Source: Algoriphagus ratkowskyi
Lineage (GTDB): Bacteria; Bacteroidota; Bacteroidia; Cytophagales; Cyclobacteriaceae
Assembly: GCF_002150505.1 (NCBI RefSeq)
Contig: NZ_MSSV01000009.1
Coordinates: 124,001-188,000 of the forward strand
Length of the DNA: 64,000 nucleotides
Direction: 5' to 3'
Every line of letters starts with the position of its first letter. Within the stretch, counting starts at the first letter, position 1. Below the pieces are notes generated by a model, which was given only the letters and a program-made list of their open reading frames with translations, was not told where the DNA came from and searched no databases. Positions 1-9,307 of this stretch are shown here, piece after piece. The translations under genes and the position numbers were made by a program.

Positions 1-1
1 T

Positions 2-2716
2 CAAACTTTCCTCGCCAAAGTAAATCCTGACAAACCAAAGTTTTATTCCTTGGATATGTTCCCCTATCCATCAGGAGCTGGACTTCACGTAGGGCATCCG
101 CTTGGTTATATCGCATCGGATATCGTTTCCAGATTCAAGAAACTCAAAGGTTTCAATGTCCTCCACCCGATGGGCTACGACAGCTTTGGCCTTCCAGCTG
201 AGCAATACGCAATACAAACCGGACAGCACCCGGCAATCACCACCGAGCAAAATATCTCACGCTATACAGAACAGCTGAAGAATATTGGGTTTGCTTTTGA
301 CTGGAGTAAAGAAGTGAGAACTTCAAACCCTGATTATTACAAATGGACGCAATGGATCTTCATGCAGCTTTTCAATAGCTACTATGATCTTGATGCTGAT
401 AAAGCACTTTCGATTGACTCATTAATTGAGCGATTTGAGAAAGAAGGCAACGCTACAGTAAAAACAGTTTGCGACGAGGACACTGAGAAGTTTAGCGCTT
501 CGGACTGGAGTGCTTACTCCGAAAAAGAAAAACAAGAAATACTGCTTAAATATAGATTGACCTTCCTAGCCGAAACTACCGTAAACTGGTGTTCAGCATT
601 AGGCACTGTTCTTTCGAATGACGAAGTAAAGGAAGGCTTCTCCGAACGAGGTGGACATCCAGTAGAGCGCAAGAAAATGATGCAGTGGTCGATGAGAATC
701 ACCGCATATGCTGATCGCCTACTCAAAGGTTTGGACAAACTAGATTGGTCTGAGCCAGTCAAAGAAATGCAGCGAAACTGGATAGGCAAATCCATCGGGG
801 CTGACGTTGTGTTCCAGGTAAAAGATTCCGAACAAACCATCAAAGTCTTCACCACGCGTGTGGACACTATATATGGTGTGACATATTTGGCTTTGGCACC
901 AGAATCTGATCTGGCAGCAGCATTAATCACAGAAGATCAGCGAGAGAAAGCTGAAGCATACATAGAAGTAGCAAAAAACCGTTCCGAGCGGGACAGAATG
1001 AGTGATGTCAAAACCATCTCTGGCGCTTTCACTGGTTCTTATGCGATCAACCCCTTCAACGGAGAAGAAATCCAGGTTTGGGTGGCTGATTACGTTTTGG
1101 CTGGATATGGTACCGGTGCAGTGATGGCAGTACCTGCTCATGATGAGCGAGATTTCAACTTTGCGGAGCACTTCGACCTAGAGATCCGACAAGTGATCGA
1201 TGGCTCGATGGAGGAAGGCTCTTTCCCTGGAAAAGGAGGCTTGATTATCAATTCAGGCTTCATTTCCAATTTGTATATGAAAGATGCCATGACCAAAGCG
1301 ATTGAGTTTTTGGAAGAGAAAGGCATAGGAAAAGGTAAAATCCAATACAGAATGCGTGACGCGATTTTCACTCGTCAGCGCTATTGGGGCGAGCCACTTC
1401 CTGTTTATTTCAAAGAGGGATTGCCTTATTTGATAGATGAAAAAGATTTGCCTTTGGTTTTGCCAGAGGTAGATAAATACTTACCCACTGAAGATGGTGA
1501 GCCTCCACTTGCTCGCGCAAAAGACTGGAACTACAAAACTTCGGATGGAGAATTTCCATTGGAAAGAAGCACGATGCCAGGCTGGGCAGGATCTAGCTGG
1601 TATTTCTTCAGATATATGGATCCAAAGAATGAAACTGAGTTTGCGGACAAAACAATAACGGATTATTGGGGAGCTGTAGATTTATACATTGGAGGATCCG
1701 AGCATGCGACAGGTCACCTATTGTATTCCAGATTCTGGACAAAGTTCTTGTATGACCTTGGAGTTGTGAGCATAGAAGAACCCTTCCAGAAGATGATCAA
1801 CCAAGGCATGATCCAAGGAAGATCGAACTTTGTGTACAGAGTGAAAGGCACAAACAAGTTTGTAAGCTACGGTCTGAAAGATCAGCACGACACATTTGCA
1901 ATGCATGTGGATGTGAATATTGTCTACAACGATCAGTTGAATCTAGAGAAATTCAAAGCATGGAGACCTGATTTGGCGGATGCCGAATTCATCCTAGAGG
2001 ACGGCAAATACATCTGCGGATCTGAAGTGGAAAAAATGTCTAAGTCGAAATACAACGTGGTCAATCCAGATGACATCATCGAGCGCTACGGGGCGGATAC
2101 GTTAAGATTGTACGAGATGTTCCTTGGGCCATTGGAGCAATTCAAACCTTGGAATACCAATGGAATCGACGGAGTATATAAGTTTTTGAGAAAACTTTGG
2201 AACCTCTACCACTCCAACGCTGGAGAACTACAGATTTCCGATGCGGAGCCAAGCAAAGGAGAATACAAAGCGCTGCATAAAGCCATCAAGAAGATGGAAG
2301 ATGACATGACAAACTTCTCATTCAACACTTCTGTATCGAGCTTTATGATCTGTGTAAATGAACTAAGCGCTCTAAAGTCTAACAAACGTGCGATTTTAGA
2401 ACCATTAGCGCTAGTGGTTTCTCCGTATGCACCGCACATTGCCGAAGAACTTTGGAGTTTACTAGGACATGAAGGTTCTATTACCGAAGCTACATTCCCT
2501 ATTTTTGATGAAAGTCACCTGAAAGAAAGTGCATTTGAATATCCTGTCATGATCAATGGAAAAATGAGAGCGAAGCTTAAACTTGACCTTTCTTTGAGTA
2601 AGGATGAAATTCAGGAAGCTGCTTTGGCAGATGAAAATGTACAGAAATGGCTGGAAGGAAAAGCACCTAAGAAGATCATTATCGTACCAGGAAAGATTGT
2701 GAATTTGGTGATTTAA
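2..2716 (+). CDS. leuS: Leucine--tRNA ligase, 5' end outside the window
   Basis: Class I aminoacyl-tRNA synthetase that charges tRNA-Leu in the cytoplasm. The open frame runs in from base 2 and reads through [12 protein letters not shown], so the TTG at 50 is an internal Leu codon and not a start. Roughly 30-40 N-terminal residues lie outside the window. The HIGH-type motif HVGH follows the FPYPSGAGL segment. The editing domain (CP1) occupies the middle, with the TTRVDTIYG motif near 855-880. The KMSKS signature is at 2033-2047, followed by the anticodon-binding domain and the small C-terminal domain. About 900 residues is normal for bacterial LeuRS. A terminator hairpin follows, so the gene ends its transcription unit. 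Identification is secure. Confidence 0.98.
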   Translation, partial: QTFLAKVNPDKPKFYSLDMFPYPSGAGLHVGHPLGYIASDIVSRFKKLKGFNVLHPMGYDSFGLPAEQYAIQTGQHPAITTEQNISRYTEQLKNIGFAFDWSKEVRTSNPDYYKWTQWIFMQLFNSYYDLDADKALSIDSLIERFEKEGNATVKTVCDEDTEKFSASDWSAYSEKEKQEILLKYRLTFLAETTVNWCSALGTVLSNDEVKEGFSERGGHPVERKKMMQWSMRITAYADRLLKGLDKLDWSEPVKEMQRNWIGKSIGADVVFQVKDSEQTIKVFTTRVDTIYGVTYLALAPESDLAAALITEDQREKAEAYIEVAKNRSERDRMSDVKTISGAFTGSYAINPFNGEEIQVWVADYVLAGYGTGAVMAVPAHDERDFNFAEHFDLEIRQVIDGSMEEGSFPGKGGLIINSGFISNLYMKDAMTKAIEFLEEKGIGKGKIQYRMRDAIFTRQRYWGEPLPVYFKEGLPYLIDEKDLPLVLPEVDKYLPTEDGEPPLARAKDWNYKTSDGEFPLERSTMPGWAGSSWYFFRYMDPKNETEFADKTITDYWGAVDLYIGGSEHATGHLLYSRFWTKFLYDLGVVSIEEPFQKMINQGMIQGRSNFVYRVKGTNKFVSYGLKDQHDTFAMHVDVNIVYNDQLNLEKFKAWRPDLADAEFILEDGKYICGSEVEKMSKSKYNVVNPDDIIERYGADTLRLYEMFLGPLEQFKPWNTNGIDGVYKFLRKLWNLYHSNAGELQISDAEPSKGEYKALHKAIKKMEDDMTNFSFNTSVSSFMICVNELSALKSNKRAILEPLALVVSPYAPHIAEELWSLLGHEGSITEATFPIFDESHLKESAFEYPVMINGKMRAKLKLDLSLSKDEIQEAALADENVQKWLEGKAPKKIIIVPGKIVNLVI

Positions 2717-2736
2717 ATTTTTAAGCAATAATTGAA

Positions 2737-2776
2737 AGGGGCAAAGAGAATATAGCATTCATTTTCTTTGCTCCTT
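2737..2776 (+). terminator. Probable rho-independent terminator after leuS
   Basis: A GC-containing arm at 2737-2750 (aggggcaaagagaa) pairs imperfectly with ttttctttgctcctt at 2762-2776 and is followed by a pyrimidine-rich stretch. It lies between the leuS stop and the glycosyltransferase start. Confidence 0.6.
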
Positions 2777-2804
2777 CTTTACTTTAAGAACTATCTTACT
2801 ATCA

Positions 2805-3827
2805 ATGATCATTTACACCTACCCCGTTCGTACTGCATTTACCGATCGAGACTTAGAAATGATCAGCCCAGAACTGGCTATAAAAGGAATCGAATTCACT
2901 CAAAGCCCTATAAAGCTTCCATTTTACTTTATACTGCAATTCTTCCAATTACTTTGGTTTCTTCCCAAGACTAATCAATACCTCTGTTTTTTTGGCGGCT
3001 ATCATAGTGTGCTACCGGTATGGTTTGGCAAAGTCTTCCACAAAAAATGCGTGATCCAAGCGGGCGGTACTGATTGCATTAATATGCCAGAAATAGACTA
3101 TGGTAACTTCCGTAAGAAATGGCTTCGCAAAGCAACTGTTTACAGTTTTAAAAATTGCAGTTTGATTTTGCCAGTCGCAGAGGCATTAGTCAAGCAGGAA
3201 TATAGATATGACCCAACTATTTCTCCTAAGCAAGGTCTATTAAATTTAATTCCTTTTCTGAGCACTCCGATTCATGTTATTCCAAATGGATTTGACACAG
3301 ATTTTTGGAAGGATCAGAATCTAGACAGATTACCTAATTCGCTTATTTCTATAGCAACTGGCACTTCTAAAAGATCTAGAGCAATTGTCAAGGGATATGA
3401 TTTGATAGAAAAATTAGCTTCGCTTCATCCTGATATAAACATCACTTTGGTAGGAGACGAAAACTATTCTTCCCCATCGCAAAATATAAAAGTGGTTGGC
3501 AAACAAAGCCGAAGTGAATTACACAAGCTTTATAACTCTAACCACATCTATCTTCAACTCTCCACCTCAGAAGGCTTTCCAAATGCACTAGCAGAAGCTA
3601 TGGCTTGCGGTTGTATTCCTATCGGATCAGCTGTGGGAGCTATTCCTGAAATCATCGGATCACCTGAGCTTATTCTTAAGACCAAAAACTTCGATCAATT
3701 AGAATCTATTGTCCAAAATTTAATAAAGACTGACACAACTGACAAGCGAAATAGTAGTAGAGAAAGAATAGTAACAAACTTTTCTTATCAAAAAAGGAAA
3801 GCAATGCTATTATCAGAACTAGCTTAG
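2805..3827 (+). CDS. GT4-type glycosyltransferase
   Basis: Probable cytoplasmic retaining glycosyltransferase of the GT4/GT-B fold, transferring a nucleotide-activated sugar. The C-terminal half carries the family donor-binding segment with the EGFPNALAEAM motif (around residues 254-264), followed by a G-rich IPIG and a PEII element. The N-terminal half is short and divergent, with an apolar stretch LPFYFILQFFQLLWFLP near residues 38-54 that could associate with the membrane. At 340 residues it is slightly short for GT4. Acceptor and sugar cannot be inferred, and no other polysaccharide genes lie nearby, so it may be a stand-alone enzyme. The ATG at 2805 follows the leuS terminator by about 30 bases. 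Confidence 0.85.
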   Translation: MIIYTYPVRTAFTDRDLEMISPELAIKGIEFTQSPIKLPFYFILQFFQLLWFLPKTNQYLCFFGGYHSVLPVWFGKVFHKKCVIQAGGTDCINMPEIDYGNFRKKWLRKATVYSFKNCSLILPVAEALVKQEYRYDPTISPKQGLLNLIPFLSTPIHVIPNGFDTDFWKDQNLDRLPNSLISIATGTSKRSRAIVKGYDLIEKLASLHPDINITLVGDENYSSPSQNIKVVGKQSRSELHKLYNSNHIYLQLSTSEGFPNALAEAMACGCIPIGSAVGAIPEIIGSPELILKTKNFDQLESIVQNLIKTDTTDKRNSSRERIVTNFSYQKRKAMLLSELA

Positions 3828-4355
3828 TTAGCGTCAAATTGAAGTCATATTCCTCGATACCAGTCTTTTCGGAATTTTCGGAAGGGCTTTTTCAATTATG
3901 CCAAATTTTCAATTAGATAGCTCCTAAATAAAATTGGCCACTAAAACAAACCGATATTTCTATAATCAACACAAATTTGATCTGCATCAAACTTATTTTA
4001 AACCAATATTCCTCATATTATCTATATGTTAAAAAAAGTATGGACAAAAAAAAGGGGCTTTTTGGAAAAAGCCCCTTAGAGTGGGTCTATTATCAATCAT
4101 CTAAAACCAAATATACTTTTGTAATCCTTACTGTGTATTTGTTTTTTTGATCTTTATATTTCCTTAAACATAAGGAAAATGTTTTAAACTGCCCAAAAAC
4201 AAATAATTATTTTTTTTAGAAATTAGCTTTTCCATTTCTTTAAAACAGGAAAGAGTCCTATAACCACATTGTATATCCTACTCAAAGCTTCGTATATGTT
4301 ATTTTTTTAACACAAACTCTATTTTTTATTACCTTCAAAAGTGTAACCACCTGCT
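3828..4355. other. AT-rich intergenic region with a minus-strand terminator
   Basis: No protein gene is convincing here. The stretch is very AT-rich. It contains a clear hairpin terminator (4052-4077) that points to the minus strand although both flanking genes are on the plus strand, a second small hairpin at 4159-4178, and a 23-codon minus-strand ORF (4164-4235). These may mark a small RNA or tiny gene. Nothing else is recognised. Confidence 0.5.
4044..4077 (-). terminator. Rho-independent terminator, minus orientation
   Basis: The arms aaggggcttttt and aaaaagcccctt (4052-4077) are perfectly complementary around a GG loop. On the minus strand they are followed by a run of eight T (plus-strand A run at 4046-4053). 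The orientation implies a minus-strand transcript coming from the 4080-4350 interval. Confidence 0.75.
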
Positions 4356-5519
4356 ATGAAGAAAATAATTATTGTTTTGGGAACGATCACAATTCTGTAC
4401 TATGCTACCACCTTACTAGTCCCTCCCTATATTGAAACCCAAAGAAACCCAGTTAAGTCAGCACCTCCCTATTCCGTATCATCAGAAGCTCAAGCTATAT
4501 ATGATCGATTGGATTTCATCTCAGATTTACACTGCGACGCTTTGCTGTGGGGAAGAGACCTGACCAAAAGAGGAAGTAGAGGACAGGTGGACTTCCCTCG
4601 TATGCGTGAAGCTAGTGTTGCATTAGAAATGTTTACCATTGTAACCAAATCTCCTGCTGGCCAAAATATGCAAAGCAACACAACCAATGCTTTTGACAAT
4701 ATCACACCATTAACAATCGCAAAAGGGGAATCTCCAGCCAACTGGTTTAGTCTGATCAATCGAACACTCACTCAGTCCGAAAACCTAGCCAATTTTATAG
4801 AAGGTGAAAATGGACAAGCTATTTTAATCAAGACTAAAACAGACCTGAATAAATTGATTGCCGCTAGAAAAAACGATAAATCTGTCATAGGTGGGATGTT
4901 AGGTATAGAAGGCGCGCATGCGCTAGAAGGTGAAATAGAAAACCTTGACAGAGTATATGCAGCTGGAGTTCGCATGATTGGATTGACTCATTTTTTCGAT
5001 AACGAACTTGGAGGCTCTGCCCATGGACAGAGCCAGGCTGGCCTTACAGAATTTGAAAGATCAGTTGTGAAAAAAATGAATGAATTGGGAATATTTGTGG
5101 ATCTAGCTCATTGCTCAGCAGCGATTATTGACGACGTACTTGAAATTACCAACATGCCAGTGATGGTGTCTCACACGGGAGTGCGTGGAGTCTTGGATTC
5201 TCAAAGAAACCTTAGTGACAATCATATTCAGAAGATTGCTAAGAATGGCGGGATCATAGGAATCGCTTTTTTTGATGAAGCTGTGGGAGTCCCAGAATTG
5301 CCCAATATTATTGCTTCAATCAAGCATATTAGAGATCTAGTAGGAGTTGAATATGTTGCACTAGGATCAGATTATGATGGTTCAGTAGCTGTTCCATTTG
5401 ACATCACAGGATTCCCGTTTTTAGTTGAGGGAATGATGAACGCTGGTTTTAGCCAAGATGAGATCAAAGCTGTGATGGGCGAGAACGTGAAGAGATTTTT
5501 ACTTCAAAACCTTAAATAG
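4356..5519 (+). CDS. Membrane dipeptidase, peptidase family M19
   Basis: Zinc-dependent renal-dipeptidase-like enzyme that cleaves dipeptides. An N-terminal hydrophobic segment (residues 4-23) should anchor or export it, placing the active site in the periplasm. Family marks in order: the HxD zinc-binding HCDALLW near residue 59; GIEGAHALEG with the bridging Glu; GVRMIGLTHF; the VDLAHCS and VSHTG segments carrying further zinc His residues; a conserved RNLSD; and ALGSDYDGS near the C-terminus. The length of 387 residues fits the family. It is the first gene of a tight operon: its stop abuts the start of the VIT-type transporter. Physiological substrate unknown (family members act on dipeptides and some D-amino-acid-containing peptides). 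Confidence 0.92.
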   Translation: MKKIIIVLGTITILYYATTLLVPPYIETQRNPVKSAPPYSVSSEAQAIYDRLDFISDLHCDALLWGRDLTKRGSRGQVDFPRMREASVALEMFTIVTKSPAGQNMQSNTTNAFDNITPLTIAKGESPANWFSLINRTLTQSENLANFIEGENGQAILIKTKTDLNKLIAARKNDKSVIGGMLGIEGAHALEGEIENLDRVYAAGVRMIGLTHFFDNELGGSAHGQSQAGLTEFERSVVKKMNELGIFVDLAHCSAAIIDDVLEITNMPVMVSHTGVRGVLDSQRNLSDNHIQKIAKNGGIIGIAFFDEAVGVPELPNIIASIKHIRDLVGVEYVALGSDYDGSVAVPFDITGFPFLVEGMMNAGFSQDEIKAVMGENVKRFLLQNLK

Positions 5520-6248
5520 ATGAAAGAAACACATATCCACCAAGAGAATAGATATTTTCAAAAATTCCAGGAATATATCCGGGAGTTCGTTTACGGAGGA
5601 ATTGATGGAGCCATTACTACTTTTGCCGTAGTAGCTGGTGGATTTGGAGCTAACCTAGACTCTGGAATTATTATAATTTTAGGTTTTGCCAATCTGCTTG
5701 CTGATGGCTTCTCAATGTCTGTTGGCGCTTATCTCTCTGCCAAAAGCGACAAGGAAAATTACAAGAAACATGAAGCTTTAGAGTACTGGGAAATTGAGAA
5801 TCTTCCAGAAACAGAGCGTGAAGAAATCTCAGATATATATAAAGCGAAGGGTTTTGAAGGAGAATTATTGGAAAAAGTAGTGGATCAAATCACCTCCAAT
5901 AAAGATCTCTGGGTAGCGGAAATGATGAAAGACGAATTAAATCTAATGGAGGAAACTAAGAGCCCATTCAAAATTGGTTTGGCAACATTTATATCTTTTA
6001 TAATCGTGGGTTTTATCCCACTTACAGTTTATCTATGGACATTTGTCTATCCTTCCCCTATTAATATTTTCTTTTGGACAAGTGTGCTTACCACATTAGC
6101 CTTTGTAATTATCGGAGCTTTAAAATCACTTGTTAATCAGACTTCACCTATTAAAAGCATTGCTGAAACAGTTGCACTGGGGCTTTTAGCAGCTATTGTA
6201 GCTTTCTATGTAGGAGATATTTTACAGACATTTTTTATCAAAAGCTAA
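5520..6248 (+). CDS. VIT1/CCC1-family transporter
   Basis: Integral membrane protein of the vacuolar iron transporter family, expected to move Fe(II)/Mn(II) or a related divalent cation, probably outward. The signature YGGIDGAITTFAVVAGG is at residues 25-41, and TM2 follows with NLLADGFSMSVGAYLS. A cytoplasmic acidic/charged segment with many Glu (residues 80-145) matches the metal-binding region of the family, and three TM helices fill the C-terminal third. The ATG directly follows the dipeptidase TAG with no spacing, implying translational coupling. The metal specificity is inference only. Confidence 0.9.
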   Translation: MKETHIHQENRYFQKFQEYIREFVYGGIDGAITTFAVVAGGFGANLDSGIIIILGFANLLADGFSMSVGAYLSAKSDKENYKKHEALEYWEIENLPETEREEISDIYKAKGFEGELLEKVVDQITSNKDLWVAEMMKDELNLMEETKSPFKIGLATFISFIIVGFIPLTVYLWTFVYPSPINIFFWTSVLTTLAFVIIGALKSLVNQTSPIKSIAETVALGLLAAIVAFYVGDILQTFFIKS

Positions 6249-6249
6249 G

Positions 6250-7011
6250 ATGAAAACCATAGATGAAGTTCTCGTAAGAATGGATCAAATAGTAGAGGAA
6301 TGTAAAATCACCGAATCACGAATTGGATATTTTGCAATTCTTTACAGGCAAGTAACTCGGAGAATTCGAGATGGGATTATTACTCGGGAGTTTGAAGACA
6401 ATCCTAGAATGGAGAGATTGGATGTGCTATTTGCAGGTCGATTCATCAATGCGTATAACTCTTGGAGAAGCGGCCAAAAGCCCTCAGAAAGTTGGTTTTT
6501 AGCTTTTGAGGAAGGCAAAGCAAATAAGCATCTTGTACTTCAGCATTTGCTCTTAGGCATCAATGCACATATCAACCTGGATCTTGGTGTATCAGCAGCA
6601 GACACGATGGGAATCGAACCTATCGCAGGTATTCAAAGCGACTTCAACAAGATTAATGCTGTCCTGGCGGAATTGGTGGATGGAGTTAAATCAAACATCA
6701 GTAAAGTTTCACCGATTTTCGGCTGGCTAATTCCCTTAGTAAAAGGGCGAGATGAAATGCTATTAAACTTCTCCATCCAACTAGCAAGAGATGGTGCTTG
6801 GAAATATGCGGGAGAATATTACGATTGCGAAGATCGCCTTTTATCGATTCAGGAACGAGATGTGAATATTGCCAAGCTGGCGAACAGGTTGATCAATCCC
6901 GGGAAATTTCTTCTTTTCGTAGTGAAAATGGTGGGATTTGCAGAATGGAAGTCTGTAAGCCACACTATGGATCAACTGGATGTTATGGTACAGCAAACAA
7001 AAACAAGTTGA
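6250..7011 (+). CDS. DUF5995 family protein
   Basis: Cytoplasmic protein of unknown function, recognised as DUF5995 by its N-terminal RMDQIVEECK...YFAILYRQVT region, the ERLDVLFAGRFINAY segment (residues 57-71) and the invariant-looking QHLLLGINAHINLDLG motif (residues 98-113). It is 253 residues long with no signal peptide. The start lies one base after the transporter stop, so it is the third gene of the dipeptidase-transporter operon. The His/Asn/Asp-rich NAHINLDL motif looks like a metal or catalytic site, but no activity is known to me. It ends 20 bp from the convergent DUF4407 gene. Confidence 0.8.
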   Translation: MKTIDEVLVRMDQIVEECKITESRIGYFAILYRQVTRRIRDGIITREFEDNPRMERLDVLFAGRFINAYNSWRSGQKPSESWFLAFEEGKANKHLVLQHLLLGINAHINLDLGVSAADTMGIEPIAGIQSDFNKINAVLAELVDGVKSNISKVSPIFGWLIPLVKGRDEMLLNFSIQLARDGAWKYAGEYYDCEDRLLSIQERDVNIAKLANRLINPGKFLLFVVKMVGFAEWKSVSHTMDQLDVMVQQTKTS

Positions 7012-7031
7012 AGAGATTTCTTTAAAGATCT

Positions 7032-8153
7032 TCAAGTTTTCACTCGCCATTTATCCTCTATATCAGCTATTTCCATCTCAGTTTGGATTTTGTTTTTTCG
7101 ATTGGTTTTCTCTTTTTGTAGATCCGAAGCATAGAAATGTGTCTCTTGAAAATAGCTAATCCTCGCCTCGGATTCTCCTTTAGCAAGCGTCCATTTTTCA
7201 CCTTTGAACAACTTCACCTTATCTTCGTGCAGCTCCAAATATTCATCATAGGGCCCACGAGGTGAAATTAATTTCACGAAGATTGGCGCAGTTTCAATTG
7301 CTATAAAAAGCAACATAATAAAAATATTTGCCGTAGCCATTGAAGCGCTTTCTTTGGTCAATCCATCAAGCGCCTCCATACGCGCGGCCAACCCATCAAA
7401 GCCTTCAATTCCCGGCTGCTGCTTCTCAAACTCCACTTGTCGCAACACAACAAACGCTCGAATCTGAGCTTCCAACGTATCGACTCGGACCTGATTTCTC
7501 AGCCTCAGCTCATCTAATGTTACTTGTGCTGCATCCAATTGCTGTTCTTTTTTCTTCGCATTTGTTCCAAGGCCGATTATCCCACTTGTTCCTGTTGTTT
7601 TCTCTCCAAAACGCTCCGCATCATATTCAACTTGTAGCTGATCACGATAAGTTTCAAAATTTACAACCTCAGCTTTTAGTGTGTCTATCTTAGATTCTAG
7701 CTCTTGAATTTCAGGAAAGCCTTTCGCTAAATTCAACTTTGATTCAGCAATAAATTCAGTTCTCTTCTCATCAATCTTTCTATCAATTTCTCGTTCAAAC
7801 ATTTTCAACTCTAAAGGCTTAGAAATCACCAAGGCGAGTAAAACTGCTAAAACTAACCTAGGTATTGCCAACTTCCATTCCGTCCAGGCACGCTCACTTT
7901 TACGCATACTAGAAACAATAAATCTATCTAGATTGAAGATCATCAGCCCCCAAAGCAATCCGAAAAAAATGGCTGGCCAAATGGATTGAAAGACCGTAAA
8001 CAAAGCATAACCCGCAGCCAAAGCTGCTAGCACACCGGTAAAAAAAACTGTCGCTCCAATTCCTACATATTTATTTGATTCGGTTGGGGCCCGCTTGAGC
8101 AATGAAATATTAGCGCCGCTACAAAACCAGAAAAAGCGAGTTATGAATTCCAT
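7032..8153 (-). CDS. DUF4407 membrane protein with coiled coil
   Basis: Inner-membrane protein matching DUF4407. The N-terminus begins with the family pattern FFWFCSGANISLLKRAPTES, followed by three closely spaced TM helices (about residues 30-55, 58-75 and 85-110), with NLDRFIVSSM between helices two and three. Residues 115-250 are highly charged and predicted coiled coil. A fourth TM follows (about 270-290), then PRGPYDEYLELHED and a charged C-terminal tail. Function is unknown; the architecture suggests a large periplasmic or cytoplasmic coiled coil tethered at both ends. It is convergent with the DUF5995 gene and is probably monocistronic. Confidence 0.85.
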   Translation of the reverse strand: MEFITRFFWFCSGANISLLKRAPTESNKYVGIGATVFFTGVLAALAAGYALFTVFQSIWPAIFFGLLWGLMIFNLDRFIVSSMRKSERAWTEWKLAIPRLVLAVLLALVISKPLELKMFEREIDRKIDEKRTEFIAESKLNLAKGFPEIQELESKIDTLKAEVVNFETYRDQLQVEYDAERFGEKTTGTSGIIGLGTNAKKKEQQLDAAQVTLDELRLRNQVRVDTLEAQIRAFVVLRQVEFEKQQPGIEGFDGLAARMEALDGLTKESASMATANIFIMLLFIAIETAPIFVKLISPRGPYDEYLELHEDKVKLFKGEKWTLAKGESEARISYFQETHFYASDLQKEKTNRKNKIQTEMEIADIEDKWRVKT

Positions 8154-8452
8154 ATGGGTAAGAAGTGTTGATCTGAATAAATAGACAATGCTAAAACTTC
8201 TCCAAAAACCTTGTTCTCAAATAGACATACGTTTATTGGGACGGAACTGATGAAAAAGCTCCGTTATAACCTCTATACTTCGATTACATGTGATGGAAAA
8301 AATAGCACTAAATTTAAAATCAAACAGGAGCTGTGTCCGAACTGTTCGAAAATGCTCGTGTCCTGTACGGAAATGTTCACGTTTTCAAACAACTAGACAC
8401 CAATCAAATAATTCGAAGCCTTTTTATTATCCGACTTGACTATATTTAGCTT
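8154..8452. other. Intergenic region with phased TGTNCG-like repeats
   Basis: Between divergent DUF4407 and SGNH-hydrolase genes. It contains five TG(T/C)NC(G/A) heptads starting at 8334, 8343, 8353, 8364 and 8374, about one helical turn apart. A plus-strand ORF at 8211-8396 has no recognisable product and overlaps these repeats, so it is treated as spurious. Confidence 0.5.
8334..8380 (+). repeat. Five helically phased heptad repeats, possible operator
   Basis: Seen directly: TGTCCGA (8334), TGTTCGA (8343), TGCTCGT (8353), TGTACGG (8364), TGTTCAC (8374). Spacings are 9, 10, 11 and 10 bp. The array ends about 70 bp upstream of the SGNH hydrolase start. Regular one-turn spacing is typical of binding sites for an oligomerising regulator. 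No such regulator is encoded nearby. Confidence 0.45.
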
Positions 8453-9100
8453 ATGAAAAAACTAATCTCATCCCTCGTTCTACTCATTTTAATACAGTTC
8501 ACTTTTGCCCAAGAAATCGCCTTTCAAGGAGAGGTAACTAAGCGTGCGAAAGAAATAGACGATAGTGGATGGGAAAAAGGAAGTGTAGTATTCACAGGCA
8601 GCTCTAGTGTGAGAATGTGGAAAAACCTGCAAGAGCAATTTCCAGAGGTATCAATTATTAACTCAGCTTTCGGAGGATCTAGAGCCGATCAGCTATTGAT
8701 CCACTTAGAACAGACTGTTCTCCGATATGCGCCTTCAAAAGTATTCATCTACGAGGGCGATAATGATATCAACTCAGGTCAAGAAGTATCAGAAGTGATG
8801 GAGAATCTAAACGAATTGGTCACCAAAATTCATGCAAAGTATCCAAGTACTATCGTAAATCTGATAGCAGCAAAACCAAGCCCTTCTCGATGGGATAAGA
8901 AGGTGTCATACTTGGCTTTAAACGACATGATTCGTCAATTCGCCACCACTCATGATAATGTTCATTTTGTGAATGTATGGGACATCATGTTGGATGATTC
9001 AGGGAAGCCAAGAGCCGATATTTTTTTAGGTGACGAGCTCCACATGAATGAAAAAGGATATGAACTATGGAAGGAAATATTTATTCCTTTTATGAAATAG
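8453..9100 (+). CDS. Secreted SGNH/GDSL-type hydrolase
   Basis: Predicted esterase/lipase-like or acetylhydrolase-type enzyme. A Sec signal peptide ends at TFAQ (residues 1-19). The four SGNH blocks are visible: GSSSVRMW (nucleophile Ser), GGSRAD (block II Gly), GDNDIN (block III Asn), and GDELHMN near the C-terminus with the catalytic Asp and His. The length of 215 residues is typical. It would act in the periplasm or outside the cell. The gene stands alone on the plus strand behind the phased-repeat region. Substrate unknown; related Bacteroidota proteins are often annotated as GDSL or sialate-acetylesterase-like. Confidence 0.88.
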   Translation: MKKLISSLVLLILIQFTFAQEIAFQGEVTKRAKEIDDSGWEKGSVVFTGSSSVRMWKNLQEQFPEVSIINSAFGGSRADQLLIHLEQTVLRYAPSKVFIYEGDNDINSGQEVSEVMENLNELVTKIHAKYPSTIVNLIAAKPSPSRWDKKVSYLALNDMIRQFATTHDNVHFVNVWDIMLDDSGKPRADIFLGDELHMNEKGYELWKEIFIPFMK

Positions 9101-9307
9101 TGCTTAAGTTAAGATGAAGTATCATTCGTTCTAGTTGAAGATATTCTTCTACATCCTGACCAGTAAAACAAACCGAGTATAGATTCATCTCGTATTTAAA
9201 TATATCGCAATCTTAAAAACTCTTAACACTCAAAACAGAATAGCATTTATAGAGTTTACAAAGAAATGATTGTTAAATCATCAAAAACAAAAAAGGACAC
9301 TATAAAT

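Noticed and set aside
8334..8380. CRISPR-like array
   Set aside because: Repeats are 7 bases with 2-4 base spacing, far too short, and there are no cas genes.
8211..8396. 61-codon plus-strand frame upstream of the SGNH hydrolase
   Set aside because: No recognisable domain or signal; it overlaps the phased heptad array that better explains the region.
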